Positions 37,390 through 48,369 of a stretch of 64,000 nucleotides of DNA are shown here, in pieces (positions within the stretch are counted from its first letter, which is position 1; each line of letters starts with the position of its first letter). Under the pieces are notes generated by a model, which saw nothing but the letters and a program-made list of their open reading frames with translations, did no database searches and was not told the DNA's origin. Origin of the DNA: Demequina sp. NBRC 110052 (GTDB lineage: Bacteria; Actinomycetota; Actinomycetes; Actinomycetales; Demequinaceae). Where the stretch lies: positions 1,240,001-1,304,000 of the forward strand of contig NZ_BBRI01000002.1 in the NCBI RefSeq assembly GCF_002090075.1, given 5' to 3'. A program made the position numbers and the translations under genes.

Positions 37390-37764
37390 CGTCGTCCTTT
37401 CCTCTGCGCCGCCCCCCTTGTCCAGCGGCTCTCCCTCGACGCTAGACACCCGGGCCGCCCCCGCGCGATCAGGTAACCCCCTGGTCTTTCGCCTCAGGGT
37501 GACCCTCGCACCACCGCAGCCTCAGGCGCCCGGCCGGTCCACAGTGTCGGGCCCGTCCGGCAAACCCCACCGGGCACGGCACGCGCCGCGCGTGTGTCGC
37601 CGCCGTGAACACTGTCACGCCGGTGGCGAACATGGGCATGAGGGGACCCCCGCGCTGGTTAGCCTGGAAGCGCTTCGGGATCCGTCCCGATGCGATCGAC
37701 CCCTCGCCAGCTCGGGAGAGGTCGAGGATCCCGGCCCCGGCCGGACGACTCTTGGGAGGTTCAC
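37390..37764. other. Gene-free 375-bp region upstream of clpC
   Basis: I find no convincing gene between the ABC ATPase start (37389) and clpC (37765). It holds a TAGCCT -10-like box at 37660-37665 without a clear -35, a 10-bp palindrome GAAGCGCTTC at 37667-37676 just after it, and an inverted repeat CGTGA-acactg-TCACG at 37604-37619. No clear HspR or ClgR site is seen. Confidence 0.4.
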
Positions 37765-40347
<2,583 letters not shown>

Positions 40348-40361
40348 CACCAGCCTGATCA

Positions 40362-40397
40362 CGAAGGCCCGTCTCCCCCTGGGGAGGCGGGCCTTCG
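40362..40397 (+). terminator. Terminator of clpC
   Basis: A 17-bp stem with one T-G pair (CGAAGGCCCGTCTCCCC with GGGGAGGCGGGCCTTCG) and a two-base loop, 14 bases past the clpC stop. It is followed by TCAT, a weak T tract. Confidence 0.75.
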
Positions 40398-40419
40398 TCA
40401 TACCTGGCATGGGTGCGCG

Positions 40420-40474
40420 CTGTGAGGCACTCGGTGCTCTGGCCGAGCGAATCTGCGCACTCAGTGCCTCACAG
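40420..40474. repeat. Long inverted repeat, 12-bp arms
   Basis: CTGTGAGGCACT (40420-40431) and AGTGCCTCACAG (40463-40474) are perfect complements with a 31-base spacer. The right arm overlaps GCACTCAGTGC (40457-40467), which recurs at 41072-41082 on the other side of the SRPBCC gene. The function is unknown. Confidence 0.65.
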
Positions 40475-40508
40475 GGTGCGGGGCGTGCGGGTCGCAACTC
40501 GTGCGGGG

Positions 40509-40985
40509 TCAGGCGCGGGACTCTGCCGCCGCTCTGATCTCGTCGAGGTCGTTCTTCATCGCCTTGCGTGTGGCGGAAGCCCCGAGCGAGGCAGTCATCT
40601 TGGCCATCACCCGAGAGAAGCCGGAGGCGTCGGCGCTAGGGCTGCCGGTGAAACGCATGGTGAGTCGCGTGCCGGAGGCGATCGGCTCCACCGCGAATCC
40701 CGAGACGTAATCCGCGCCGTGGCTGTGCGCGACGATCGTCGTGGAACGCGGGCCGTCCACCGAGGCGACCTCCATGTCCTCGGTCGCCTCCTTGCCGAAC
40801 ATCTTCCGTGTCTCGCGCCAGCGCGTTCCGACCTCGTACCCGTCGGGGCCGCCCAGCCGCTCAACCTGGAGAATCCCGGACATGACCTCCGAGGCTCCGT
40901 CCAGGTCGGTGATGATCGCCCAGACCGTCTCGGCTGTCGCCTTGATGTCAACGGAGACGTCGACGCTCCACTCGTCCTTGGCCAT
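40509..40985 (-). CDS. SRPBCC family protein
   Basis: This 158-residue helix-grip protein of the polyketide cyclase/START-like family has WSVDVSVDIKATAETVWAIITDLDGASEVM at the N-terminus, GTRWRETRKMFGKEATEDMEV in the middle, and TRLTMRFTGSP before the long C-terminal helix. It probably binds a small hydrophobic ligand; no enzyme residues are evident. GGGAGCGGATC before ATG 40985 fixes the start. It is divergent from the aldo/keto reductase gene and is bounded on both sides by inverted-repeat elements. Confidence 0.85.
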   Translation of the reverse strand: MAKDEWSVDVSVDIKATAETVWAIITDLDGASEVMSGILQVERLGGPDGYEVGTRWRETRKMFGKEATEDMEVASVDGPRSTTIVAHSHGADYVSGFAVEPIASGTRLTMRFTGSPSADASGFSRVMAKMTASLGASATRKAMKNDLDEIRAAAESRA

Positions 40986-41061
40986 GATCCGCTCCCTCGG
41001 GCCGCCCGGGACAACGGCCCTCTCTCGGAACGTAGCACGCGAGTCCGGCCCACACGGGGGT

Positions 41062-41123
41062 GCCCTGGAATGCACTCAGTGCTGGTTGCGACGTGGATCT
41101 CAGCACTGAACGACTGCCAGGGC
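41062..41123. repeat. Nested inverted repeat upstream of the aldo/keto reductase gene
   Basis: Outer arms GCCCTGG (41062-41068) and CCAGGGC (41117-41123), and inner arms CAGTGCTG (41077-41084) and CAGCACTG (41101-41108), are all perfect. The eight-base gaps between outer and inner arms are symmetric. It contains GCACTCAGTGC, shared with the repeat at 40420-40474. It ends seven bases before the reductase -10 box, so it may be an operator. Confidence 0.65.
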
Positions 41124-41130
41124 GCGTCAC

Positions 41131-41136
41131 TAGGCT
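41131..41136 (+). promoter_or_regulatory. Leaderless -10 box of the aldo/keto reductase
   Basis: TAGGCT followed by gacggc and the ATG at 41143, identical to the upp start context. Confidence 0.55.
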
Positions 41137-41142
41137 GACGGC

Positions 41143-42159
41143 ATGACCCACGATCCGCATGTGGCCAGCGCTGCCCGCTACGACTCGATGACCTACCGCC
41201 GTTGCGGCCGCTCGGGACTGCAACTGCCCGGAATCAGCCTGGGGCTGTGGCAGAACTTCGGCGATACGAAGCCCTACGAGACGATGCGCGACATCGTGCT
41301 CGCCGCATTCGACGCGGGTGTCACGCACTTCGATCTTGCCAACAACTACGGCCCGCCGCCTGGCAGCGCGGAGACGAACTTCGGACGCATCGTCGCGGCG
41401 GACCTCAAGGCCTACCGCGACGAGATCCTGATCTCCACGAAGGCGGGCTACACGATGTGGCCCGGCCCGTACGGCGACTTCGGTTCGCGCAAGTACCTCC
41501 TGGCGAGCCTGGACCAGTCCCTCGCGCGCATGGGCGTCGACTACGTCGACGTCTTCTACCACCATCGCCCGGACCCGGACACGCCGATCGAGGAGTCGAT
41601 GATGGCGCTCGACCAGGCGGTGCGGTCCGGCAAGGCGCTGTACGCGGGCATCTCGAACTACGACGCCGAGGGCACGCGCGAGGCTGCGCGCATCCTGCGC
41701 GAGCTGGGTACGCCTCTGCTGATCCACCAGCCCCGGTACAACATGTTCGACCGGCGCGTGGAGCAAGACGGCCTGCTGGATGCGCTGGGTGAGGTGGGCG
41801 CGGGCGCGATCGTGTTCTCGCCGCTCGCGCAGGGCCTGCTCACCGACCGCTACCTCTCCGGCATCCCGGAGGGCTCGCGCGTCACGCACTCCGCGTTCCT
41901 GTCCGAGAAGAACCTCACGGACACGTACCTGGAACGCGCCCGCGCGCTCCACGCGATCGCGCAGGAACGCGGCCAGACGCTGGCGCAGCTTGCCCTCACG
42001 TGGGTGCTGCGCGACGATCGCGTCACGTCAGCGCTCGTGGGCGCATCGTCCGTCAAGCAGTTGCACGGGAACCTGGCGGCGCTCGACGCGCCCGCCTTGA
42101 CCGACGACGAGCTCGCGGCGATCGAGCCCCACGCGGTGCACGGCACGGAGTGGCTCTAG
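41143..42159 (+). CDS. Aldo/keto reductase, YghZ-like
   Basis: This 338-residue NADPH-dependent reductase has catalytic Asp and Tyr in FDLANNYGPPPGSAE, the Lys in ISTKAGYTMWPGPYGD, and the His in FYHHRPDPDTPIEE. GSRKYLLASLDQSLARM and the C-terminal NADPH site (ALVGASSVKQLHGNLAAL) match the YghZ subfamily, which reduces L-glyceraldehyde 3-phosphate or methylglyoxal. The real substrate is unproven. It appears leaderless. It is next to the SRPBCC gene but opposed to it. Confidence 0.93.
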   Translation: MTHDPHVASAARYDSMTYRRCGRSGLQLPGISLGLWQNFGDTKPYETMRDIVLAAFDAGVTHFDLANNYGPPPGSAETNFGRIVAADLKAYRDEILISTKAGYTMWPGPYGDFGSRKYLLASLDQSLARMGVDYVDVFYHHRPDPDTPIEESMMALDQAVRSGKALYAGISNYDAEGTREAARILRELGTPLLIHQPRYNMFDRRVEQDGLLDALGEVGAGAIVFSPLAQGLLTDRYLSGIPEGSRVTHSAFLSEKNLTDTYLERARALHAIAQERGQTLAQLALTWVLRDDRVTSALVGASSVKQLHGNLAALDAPALTDDELAAIEPHAVHGTEWL

Positions 42160-42220
42160 CGAGCGCCGCGCGTCAACGGTGCGGTGCTCGCCCCGCAGCA
42201 TGCCCGACGCTGCGGCGGGT

Positions 42221-43075
42221 TCAGCCGATCAGCGCCGAATCGACGATGGCGTCGAGGGCGGCGCATTCAGCCCCCTCTGCGTACGCATTGCACGCGAACG
42301 TCACGTACTGGCCGCCGGCATCGAGCGTGACGACGTCGACGGTGTGATCGAAGCCCTCGACGCCCGCCTCGACATGCGTGCGAAGCGCCGGGTAGCCCAC
42401 TGCGGTCGCGGCCTCCGTCGGCGAGTCGTCCACGGGCAGCCCGAGCCCCGACAGGACCGTCGCATGCTGGCCGGCGAGCGTCGCGTCGGCGCTCGTGACG
42501 TGGATGACGAAGGTGTCGTCGGGCGACTGACGATCCGCGCCGGACGCGTACACGCCGATCAGCGTCGCAGCGTCTCCATCGGCGGCGAACGCCGCAGGGT
42601 CCACGAAGTCGGCGAAGCGCGCCGTCGCATCGTTCCACGCGTCGGGCAAGGCGAACGCGACGGAGGGGTCCTCGAACGACCATGCGGCGAAGCCGTCCGG
42701 CACGACGAGCTCGGCGGGAGCGTCGACAGGCGCGTCGTCGCCGCTGTCTGAGTCACCCGTCGTTCCCTCGCCCGCGAGGCCCTCCTGCGCGGTGTCCTCG
42801 CCCGCGAGCGCGCCGTCATCGACGGTCGAGTCATCGCCGAGGAAGCCCAGGTACCACAGCAGCGCGGCCGCTCCAGCGAGCAGCGCGATCACGCCGAGCA
42901 CCATGGGCGTCGCCCCGCGCCGCTTCGACGCGTGGCTCGCCTCCGGGCGATCGGACTCCGCGCTCGCAGACTCCGGCCGGGCGCGCGTCTGCGTCGTCCA
43001 CCGGACACCGTCCCAGCGGCGCAGGTCCGCCTCGCCCAGGGGGTCCGGGTACCAGCCCTCGCGCGGGTCGCTCAT
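42221..43075 (-). CDS. DUF2510-domain membrane protein
   Basis: This 284-residue protein has an N-terminal cytoplasmic DUF2510 motif (GWYPDPLGEADLRRWDGVRWT), then ~35 charged residues, one membrane helix (PMVLGVIALLAGAAALLWYLGFL), and an acidic linker. A ~150-residue extracytoplasmic domain starts near PAELVVPDGFAAWSF. Four Cys-poor beta strands in that domain do not match a family I recognise. ATG 43075 is chosen because ACGGAGG lies five bases upstream, although an ATG seven codons earlier is in frame. DUF2510 proteins are actinobacterial envelope proteins of unknown function. Confidence 0.78.
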   Translation of the reverse strand: MSDPREGWYPDPLGEADLRRWDGVRWTTQTRARPESASAESDRPEASHASKRRGATPMVLGVIALLAGAAALLWYLGFLGDDSTVDDGALAGEDTAQEGLAGEGTTGDSDSGDDAPVDAPAELVVPDGFAAWSFEDPSVAFALPDAWNDATARFADFVDPAAFAADGDAATLIGVYASGADRQSPDDTFVIHVTSADATLAGQHATVLSGLGLPVDDSPTEAATAVGYPALRTHVEAGVEGFDHTVDVVTLDAGGQYVTFACNAYAEGAECAALDAIVDSALIG

Positions 43076-43164
43076 TCCGCCTCCGTCAGTAGTCATGGCT
43101 GAGGTCCGCGGCCAGGCTACCCGTGCCTCGCGCACCCGCCGCACACGCCCGACGCCGTGGTCGC

Positions 43165-44064
43165 CTACAGCGCATAGGTGCCCCGGTCTGCGTCCACCTC
43201 GCGCACGAGCCCGTCGTCCACGAGCGACTCCAGGCATGAGTCGAGCTGTCCCGGCTCGACGTCCTCGAGCGCCGCGTGTCCGCTGAGGTTCACCGGTGCC
43301 GAGGCCGCGCGCAGGAGCGCCATGATGCGGCCACGCACCTGCCTGTCCGTGCCGTGCCAGGGCTGGGTCCTGCGAGGGGCCGCCTCGAGACCGGTCGCGC
43401 CCGCCGCGAGCCATGCGCACTCGGCGGCGAGGGGACACGCGTCGCAGCGGGGCGCTCGCGCCGTGCACACGAGCGCGCCGAGCTCCATCGACCCCGCGGC
43501 CCATCGGACCGCATCGCTGGCGTCCTCAGGCACCAGGGCAGACGCGCGCTCGCGCTCGCGGACGGTCAGATGAAGTGCTGGAAGCGGCTCACCTCCCCAC
43601 GCCCGCCCGACGACCCGGCGCACGTTCGTGTCCAGGACCACCGCGCGTCGGGCGAATGCGAAGGAGGCCACGGCGGCGGCCGTGTAGGCGCCGATGCCGG
43701 GCAGTGCAAGGAGCGTGGCCTCATCCGACGGGACCTCGCCGTCGTGCTCGTCCGCGAGCGCGCGGGCGCACTCCCAGAGCCGCTTCGCACGCCGCGGATA
43801 GCCCAGGCGACCCCACGCGCGCACCGCATCGGCCTGCTCGGCGGTGGCGAGATCTGCGGGACTCGGCCAGCGCGCCATCCACTCGTTCCACACCGGAAGC
43901 ACGCGCACCACCGGCGTCTGCTGGAGCATGATCTCGCTGACGAGCACGCCCCATGGGGTGCAGTCCGAATGTCGCCACGGCAGATCGCGCGCCTCACGGT
44001 CGTACCAGTCGATGACGTCGCGCACCATCCGTGCGTCGCGAGTCGTGGGGGACGTGCGCGGCAT
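43165..44064 (-). CDS. mutY: Adenine DNA glycosylase, short form
   Basis: This 299-residue MutY removes adenine opposite 8-oxoguanine. The catalytic Glu is in VSEIMLQQTPV, the catalytic Asp in VVLDTNVRRVVGRAWGG, and the 4Fe-4S ligands in CTARAPRCDACPLAAEC (C-x6-C-x2-C-x5-C). The C-terminus is a ~55-residue winged-helix-like segment (RIMALLRAASAPVNLSGHAALEDVEPGQLDSC) instead of the NUDIX-like 8-oxoG-reading domain of E. coli MutY. This short form is common in actinobacteria. It is divergent from the membrane protein at 44127. Confidence 0.93.
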   Translation of the reverse strand: MPRTSPTTRDARMVRDVIDWYDREARDLPWRHSDCTPWGVLVSEIMLQQTPVVRVLPVWNEWMARWPSPADLATAEQADAVRAWGRLGYPRRAKRLWECARALADEHDGEVPSDEATLLALPGIGAYTAAAVASFAFARRAVVLDTNVRRVVGRAWGGEPLPALHLTVRERERASALVPEDASDAVRWAAGSMELGALVCTARAPRCDACPLAAECAWLAAGATGLEAAPRRTQPWHGTDRQVRGRIMALLRAASAPVNLSGHAALEDVEPGQLDSCLESLVDDGLVREVDADRGTYAL

Positions 44065-44126
44065 GGCTCCATCGTGCCAGCACGGAACGTGGTTACGGTG
44101 GTGGCACAGGCGGAAGGAGTGCGGCC

Positions 44127-44753
44127 ATGGATGGTCTGCGTCACCCCGTGGGCGAGAAGCCGGCCGGGGTCTACTGGGTCCGTCGGCTCATCGTCTTCGG
44201 CGTGATCGGGCTGGTGCTCGTGGTCGCGTGGTTCCTGATCTTCTCCCCCGGTGGGGATGGGGATGGCGAAGGCGCCGGCACCACGACCGAGCCCCCCGTC
44301 ACGACGAGCCCGACGGCGGATGCCACCGGCTCGCCCGGCGCCGCCTTCGCGTGCACGGACGCGGACGTGGTGCTGACCGCCACGCCGAATCCGTTCACGT
44401 CCGGCGCGGGCTCACTCCCGCAGTTCGACGTGTCCGTCGAGCACGTGTCGCTGTCTCCGTGCCTGCTGTCGACCAGCGCAGAGGGGACAGAGCTGTACAT
44501 ATGGTCGGGGAGGACGGACAGCCCAGACCGCGTCTTCTCGTCGCTCGACTGCGCAGATGACGGCTCGTTCACCGACACTGAGCTGCTGCTCGCCGATGGA
44601 GCGACCGAGATGTTCCAGGTGAACTGGACGCGGCAGCGCTCGTCGGAGGGCTGTGCGACGCCGACCTCGACGCCGGGCGACGGCTTCTACTGGGCCGAGA
44701 TCACCGTGCAGGGCATTGCGGCCGAGCCGGTGCAGTTCGAGCTCGCGAGCTGA
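44127..44753 (+). CDS. Membrane-anchored exported protein, unknown function
   Basis: I do not recognise this 208-residue protein. It has a short cytoplasmic N-terminus, one membrane helix (LIVFGVIGLVLVVAWFLIF), a Gly/Thr/Pro-rich spacer (GGDGDGEGAGTTTEPPVTTSPT), and an extracytoplasmic domain with four Cys in pairs (FACTDADV, LSPCLL, LDCADD, EGCATP) that probably form disulfides. GGAAGGAG (44112-44119) precedes the ATG. The stop is 24 bp from that of the opposed radA gene. Confidence 0.75.
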   Translation: MDGLRHPVGEKPAGVYWVRRLIVFGVIGLVLVVAWFLIFSPGGDGDGEGAGTTTEPPVTTSPTADATGSPGAAFACTDADVVLTATPNPFTSGAGSLPQFDVSVEHVSLSPCLLSTSAEGTELYIWSGRTDSPDRVFSSLDCADDGSFTDTELLLADGATEMFQVNWTRQRSSEGCATPTSTPGDGFYWAEITVQGIAAEPVQFELAS

Positions 44754-44776
44754 GTCTCTCGCGCACGACGGATCCG

Positions 44777-46174
44777 CTAGAACGGCGGGCGCGATCCCGA
44801 CTCCGTCTCGGCGGGGAGTGCGAGGTGCACTGCCTCCGCAAGCGTGCTCACCGGATGCAGGCGCACGCCGCTCGGGGACTTCACGCCCCTCGACGCGGGC
44901 ACCACGACGTCGGTGAACCCGAGGCGCGCGGCCTCCGCGATCCGCTGGTCGAGCGCCGCGACGGGCCTCACAGCTCCCGACAGCGCGACTTCGCCCACGG
45001 CGGCGAAGCCCTCGCGGACGGGACGGTCCAGCCGCGCAGACGCGAGTGCGAGCGCGAGAGCGACATCCGCGGCGGGCTCGGTCACGCGCGCGCCGCCGAT
45101 GGTGGAGACGTAGACGTCGTCCGCCGCGAGCGCGAGGCCCGCGCGGCGATGCAGCACTGCGAGGATCATCGCCACGCGCGCGCCGTCGATGCCGGACGTC
45201 GCGCGTCGCGGATTGCTGAGCGCGCTCGGCGCGACGAGAGCCTGGATCTCCGCGGGCAGGGGGCGCTTGCCGTCGAGCGTGATGGTGGCGCACGTGCCGG
45301 GGACGTGGGCTCCCTCGCGCGAGAGGAACAGTCCGGAGGGGTCGGCGACGGACTCGATGCCGCTGTCGACCAGCTGGAAGCAGCCCACCTCGTCCACCGA
45401 ACCGAAGCGGTTCTTGACGGCGCGCAGGAGCCGCAGAGGGCTGTGCTGCTCGCCCTCGAACTGGCACACGACGTCCACGAGATGCTCGACAAGGCGCGGT
45501 CCCGCGACTGAGCCTTCCTTCGTGACGTGGCCCACCAGGATCATCGGAACGCCACGGGTCTTGGCGGCCTGGATCAGCGCCTGAGCCACCTCGCGCACCT
45601 GGCTCACGCCGCCCGCGGTCCCGTCGACCTCGGCCGAGGCGATCGTCTGAATCGAGTCGACCATGAGCAGCGCCGGCTGGCTCGACTCGATGTGCGCGAG
45701 GACGGCCCCAAGGTCCGTCTCGGCGGCGAGCAGCACCTCCTGCTCGAGAGCTCCGATGCGCTCGGCCCGCAGCCGCACCTGGCCAGCGGACTCCTCACCC
45801 GTGACGTACAGCACGCGCTGGTCGGCGCGCGCTGCCCGTGCCGCGACGTCCAGCAGGAGCGTGGACTTGCCGACCCCCGGCTCGCCGGCGAGCAGGACGA
45901 CCGCGCCCGGCACGAGGCCGCCCCCGAGCACACGGTCGAGCTCGCCTACTCCGGTGGCCCGACGGGTCGCGGCCTGCGCCGACACCTCGGGCAGGGGCGT
46001 GGCCGCGGTGGTGGGAGCGGTCGCGGACGTGCGCGGCCCGGCCGTCGCGGCGCCACCCTCGACGACCGTGCCCCACGCCTGGCACTCGCCGCAGCGGCCC
46101 ACCCACTTGGCGGCCGTCCAGCCGCATTCGGTGCAGCGGTACGCGGGGGTCGAGCGTCGGGTGGTGGTGGCCAT
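44777..46174 (-). CDS. radA: DNA repair protein RadA
   Basis: This 465-residue RecA-related ATPase speeds branch migration in recombination. The N-terminal zinc finger (YRCTECGWTAAKWVGRCGECQAW), Walker A GEPGVGKST, the RadA-specific KNRFGS motif, and a Lon-protease-like C-terminal domain (GGARVTEPAADVALALALASA) are all present. ATG 46174 is chosen because TACCGT lies six bases before it and the zinc finger begins just after it. A frame open to 47524 is antiframe to the neighbour and is not part of the protein. Confidence 0.97.
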   Translation of the reverse strand: MATTTRRSTPAYRCTECGWTAAKWVGRCGECQAWGTVVEGGAATAGPRTSATAPTTAATPLPEVSAQAATRRATGVGELDRVLGGGLVPGAVVLLAGEPGVGKSTLLLDVAARAARADQRVLYVTGEESAGQVRLRAERIGALEQEVLLAAETDLGAVLAHIESSQPALLMVDSIQTIASAEVDGTAGGVSQVREVAQALIQAAKTRGVPMILVGHVTKEGSVAGPRLVEHLVDVVCQFEGEQHSPLRLLRAVKNRFGSVDEVGCFQLVDSGIESVADPSGLFLSREGAHVPGTCATITLDGKRPLPAEIQALVAPSALSNPRRATSGIDGARVAMILAVLHRRAGLALAADDVYVSTIGGARVTEPAADVALALALASARLDRPVREGFAAVGEVALSGAVRPVAALDQRIAEAARLGFTDVVVPASRGVKSPSGVRLHPVSTLAEAVHLALPAETESGSRPPF

Positions 46175-46180
46175 GCGAAC

Positions 46181-46186
46181 ACGGTA
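46181..46186 (-). promoter_or_regulatory. Leaderless -10 box of radA
   Basis: TACCGT on the minus strand lies six bases before the radA ATG. Confidence 0.5.
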
Positions 46187-46246
46187 GCCGCGCGGTGTGA
46201 CAACGCCGCCCCGCCGCGCTTTCGGGGCATTCAGGGCGTGCGGCCC

Positions 46247-46252
46247 TAGGCT
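46247..46252 (+). promoter_or_regulatory. Leaderless -10 box of the acidic membrane protein gene
   Basis: TAGGCT lies six bases before ATG 46259. It is divergent from the radA box, with 60 bp between the two. Confidence 0.5.
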
Positions 46253-46258
46253 GGCCCC

Positions 46259-47737
46259 ATGGCGGACAACGGGGGCTCCGAGCACGGGTCGAGCACGTCC
46301 GAGTGGGAGGCGCTGCTCGGAGGTCGCGGCGAGACCGCGCCCACGAAGCCGGCCATGCCCGCGTTCCGCCCGATGCCGGTGCACCCTGAGCCGATCGACG
46401 ACGCAGACGAGGCCGACGACGTCGTCGCCCCGGTGCAGCCGCCCGCGGCGGACGAGATACAGCCCGAGCCCGGCTCCCGCACCTTCGCGCCCGTGATGTC
46501 GATGCCGCTGTCGCCCTATCTGCGCCCCGCGGGGCTGAGCGCGGAGACGGCGGTGCGTGACGACGCCGAGGACCCGTTCAGGCGCCTCGGCGAGAGCGCG
46601 GTCACGAACGCCGCCCTGCACGCGTCTGGCGCGCCGACCCCCATGGCAGGCGTCCCATTGCCGTCGCACGTCGAGCCGTCGGGGGACGGTGATCCGGAGG
46701 ATGCCGACGATGCCTCGGACCCGTTTGCCGATGACGCTGCCCCATTCGTGCCGCGCTTCGAGCCGCGCGGCGTCGTCTTCGCCCCCGAGGACTCGGGGAC
46801 CGAAGACGTCGCAGCGACGGACGCGGCGTCCGGGGACGACCCCGACGCTGCGGGCACCGCAGCCGTCATGACCGCCGCGGCCGCAGGAGCCGCCGCGGCG
46901 ACGCCCAGCGCCGGGGTGACCACGCCGCCCTCTGGCATCCCGCCGACGTGGCGGATCCCCGAGCTCGAGGACACCGTCACCTCCGCCGCGCCCTACCGGC
47001 CGACCATGCGACTCGCGGACGCTCCCGGCGCCGACGACGAGGCGACGGCCGACGCTGGGGAGGCCCCCGCGTCGGGCATGGACGCCTCCACGGCGGTGCT
47101 CCCGCCGATCGCGTCCACGGAGGAAGGTGCCGGCGACGGCGAGGGCGGCGACGGCACGGACGCCGAGCCTGGCGACCGCGCGCCGATCTCGTGGGGGATC
47201 GTCGCCGCGCTGGTCGTGGCGGGCCTCGCCGTGTGGGGAGCAGCGGCCTACGGGATCTACCTCGCGTTCCTCGCACCGGAGGACGTCGCGATACCCGCGG
47301 AGACCCACGTGGCCGGGCCTCCTGGACCCACGATCGATCCGGTCGCCCCCGAGGATCCCTCGGACTTCCTTGCGGCCATGCCGCTGACAGTGAGCACGTA
47401 TGCGCTGACGGAGTCGACGGCGCTGGATCCGTTCCGCTCCGGGCTTCCGCAGCGGGCGGCCGAGGCGTACGACCTGGTGTACTCCGATGGCTCCACCGCG
47501 GTGTCGGTGCGCGCGATCCAGCACTACACGGTCGAGGAGGCGACGGCGGCCTATGCGGCCCTGGTGGGCGAGGCGACCGATCGTGAGTCCCTCCTCGGCG
47601 AGGGCGGGGCAGAGCTCGGCGAACGCGCGATCCTCGACGACGGCACCGTCGTGTGGCGCAATGGCACGGCGGTCATGATCGCCTCGGGCGAGGACCCGGA
47701 CGCCAACCTCGAGATCTACCGGCTCTTCGGGTTGTGA
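46259..47737 (+). CDS. Acidic single-span membrane protein, unknown function
   Basis: I do not recognise this 492-residue protein. The first ~310 residues are acidic, Ala/Pro-rich and probably disordered in the cytoplasm (DDADEADDVVAPVQPP, DGDPEDADDASDPFADDAAPF). A membrane helix (ISWGIVAALVVAGLAVWGAAAYGIYLAF) follows, then a ~150-residue outer domain (PLTVSTYALTESTALDP, ERAILDDGTVVWRNGTAVMI). It may be an actinobacterial envelope or division-related protein, but that is a guess. It appears leaderless. The stop overlaps the TetR gene by four bases (GTGA). Confidence 0.72.
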   Translation: MADNGGSEHGSSTSEWEALLGGRGETAPTKPAMPAFRPMPVHPEPIDDADEADDVVAPVQPPAADEIQPEPGSRTFAPVMSMPLSPYLRPAGLSAETAVRDDAEDPFRRLGESAVTNAALHASGAPTPMAGVPLPSHVEPSGDGDPEDADDASDPFADDAAPFVPRFEPRGVVFAPEDSGTEDVAATDAASGDDPDAAGTAAVMTAAAAGAAAATPSAGVTTPPSGIPPTWRIPELEDTVTSAAPYRPTMRLADAPGADDEATADAGEAPASGMDASTAVLPPIASTEEGAGDGEGGDGTDAEPGDRAPISWGIVAALVVAGLAVWGAAAYGIYLAFLAPEDVAIPAETHVAGPPGPTIDPVAPEDPSDFLAAMPLTVSTYALTESTALDPFRSGLPQRAAEAYDLVYSDGSTAVSVRAIQHYTVEEATAAYAALVGEATDRESLLGEGGAELGERAILDDGTVVWRNGTAVMIASGEDPDANLEIYRLFGL

Positions 47738-48342
47738 CCCGGTCGCGCGGTCCGCGCGGCGCGGGCACCGACACCCGTGCCGACATCGTCGCGGCCGCGG
47801 CCGCGGTCTTCATGCGGGACGGCTACGCCGGGACCTCGATGCGCGCGATCGCGCGCGAGGCGAGCGTGGATCCCGCGATGGTGAGGCACTGGTTCGACTC
47901 GAAGGTCGAGCTGTTCGTGGCGGCACTGCGGCCCGCGCAGCGCGACGACCCGCGTTTGGTCGCGCTTGCCGCGCTGCCCCCCACCCACCTTGGCGAGGCG
48001 CTCGTGCGGGTCTTCTCGTCGCTGTGGGACGACCCGGTGCAGGGCCCGCGACTCGCGACGATCCTGCGTGCGGCCGTCGCGGACGAGGATGTGGCGGAGG
48101 CGGTGCGCGGCGTCATCATCGCGGACGTCCTGGAGCAGGTGCTCGAAGGGCACCCCGAGATCCCGGCGTCCGAGCGGGCGCTGCGCGCGTCGCTCGCCGC
48201 GAGCCAGATGATCGGCCTGGCGGCGGCTCGCCATCTGCTCGGGTTCGCGGCGCTCGAGTCGGCGGATCTCGACACTCTCGTCGCCGCGTACGGTCCCACG
48301 TTGCAGCGCTACCTCACGGGGGACCTCGGTCCGGTTGCGTGA
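47734..48342 (+). CDS. TetR family regulator
   Basis: This 202-residue repressor-type protein has an N-terminal HTH (TSMRAIAREASVDPAMVRHWFDSKVELFVAAL) and a C-terminal ligand/dimer domain (TetR_C type, LGEALVRVFSSLWDDPVQGPRL). The start is GTG 47734, overlapping the previous stop. A frame open ~27 codons earlier has no family match. It directly precedes an ABC-2 exporter pair and probably regulates it. The ATPase gene has its own CATAAT box. Confidence 0.9.
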   Translation: MTRSRGPRGAGTDTRADIVAAAAAVFMRDGYAGTSMRAIAREASVDPAMVRHWFDSKVELFVAALRPAQRDDPRLVALAALPPTHLGEALVRVFSSLWDDPVQGPRLATILRAAVADEDVAEAVRGVIIADVLEQVLEGHPEIPASERALRASLAASQMIGLAAARHLLGFAALESADLDTLVAAYGPTLQRYLTGDLGPVA

Positions 48343-48356
48343 TCCGCGAGAAGGAG

Positions 48357-48362
48357 CATAAT
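48357..48362 (+). promoter_or_regulatory. -10 box of the exporter ATPase gene
   Basis: CATAAT (one change from TATAAT) lies seven bases before ATG 48370, within the short gap after the TetR gene. It is a plausible site for TetR control. Confidence 0.45.
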
Positions 48363-48369
48363 TCCTCAC

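Noticed and set aside
37390-37764. HspR (HAIR) or ClgR control site before clpC
   Set aside because: I searched for CTTGAGT-N7-ACTCAAG and GTTCGC-N5-GCG patterns and found no convincing match. Only a small palindrome and a -10-like box are present.
46175-47524. Apparent ~450-residue N-terminal extension of RadA
   Set aside because: It is antisense to the acidic membrane protein. RadA starts at its zinc finger, with a -10 box placed before ATG 46174.
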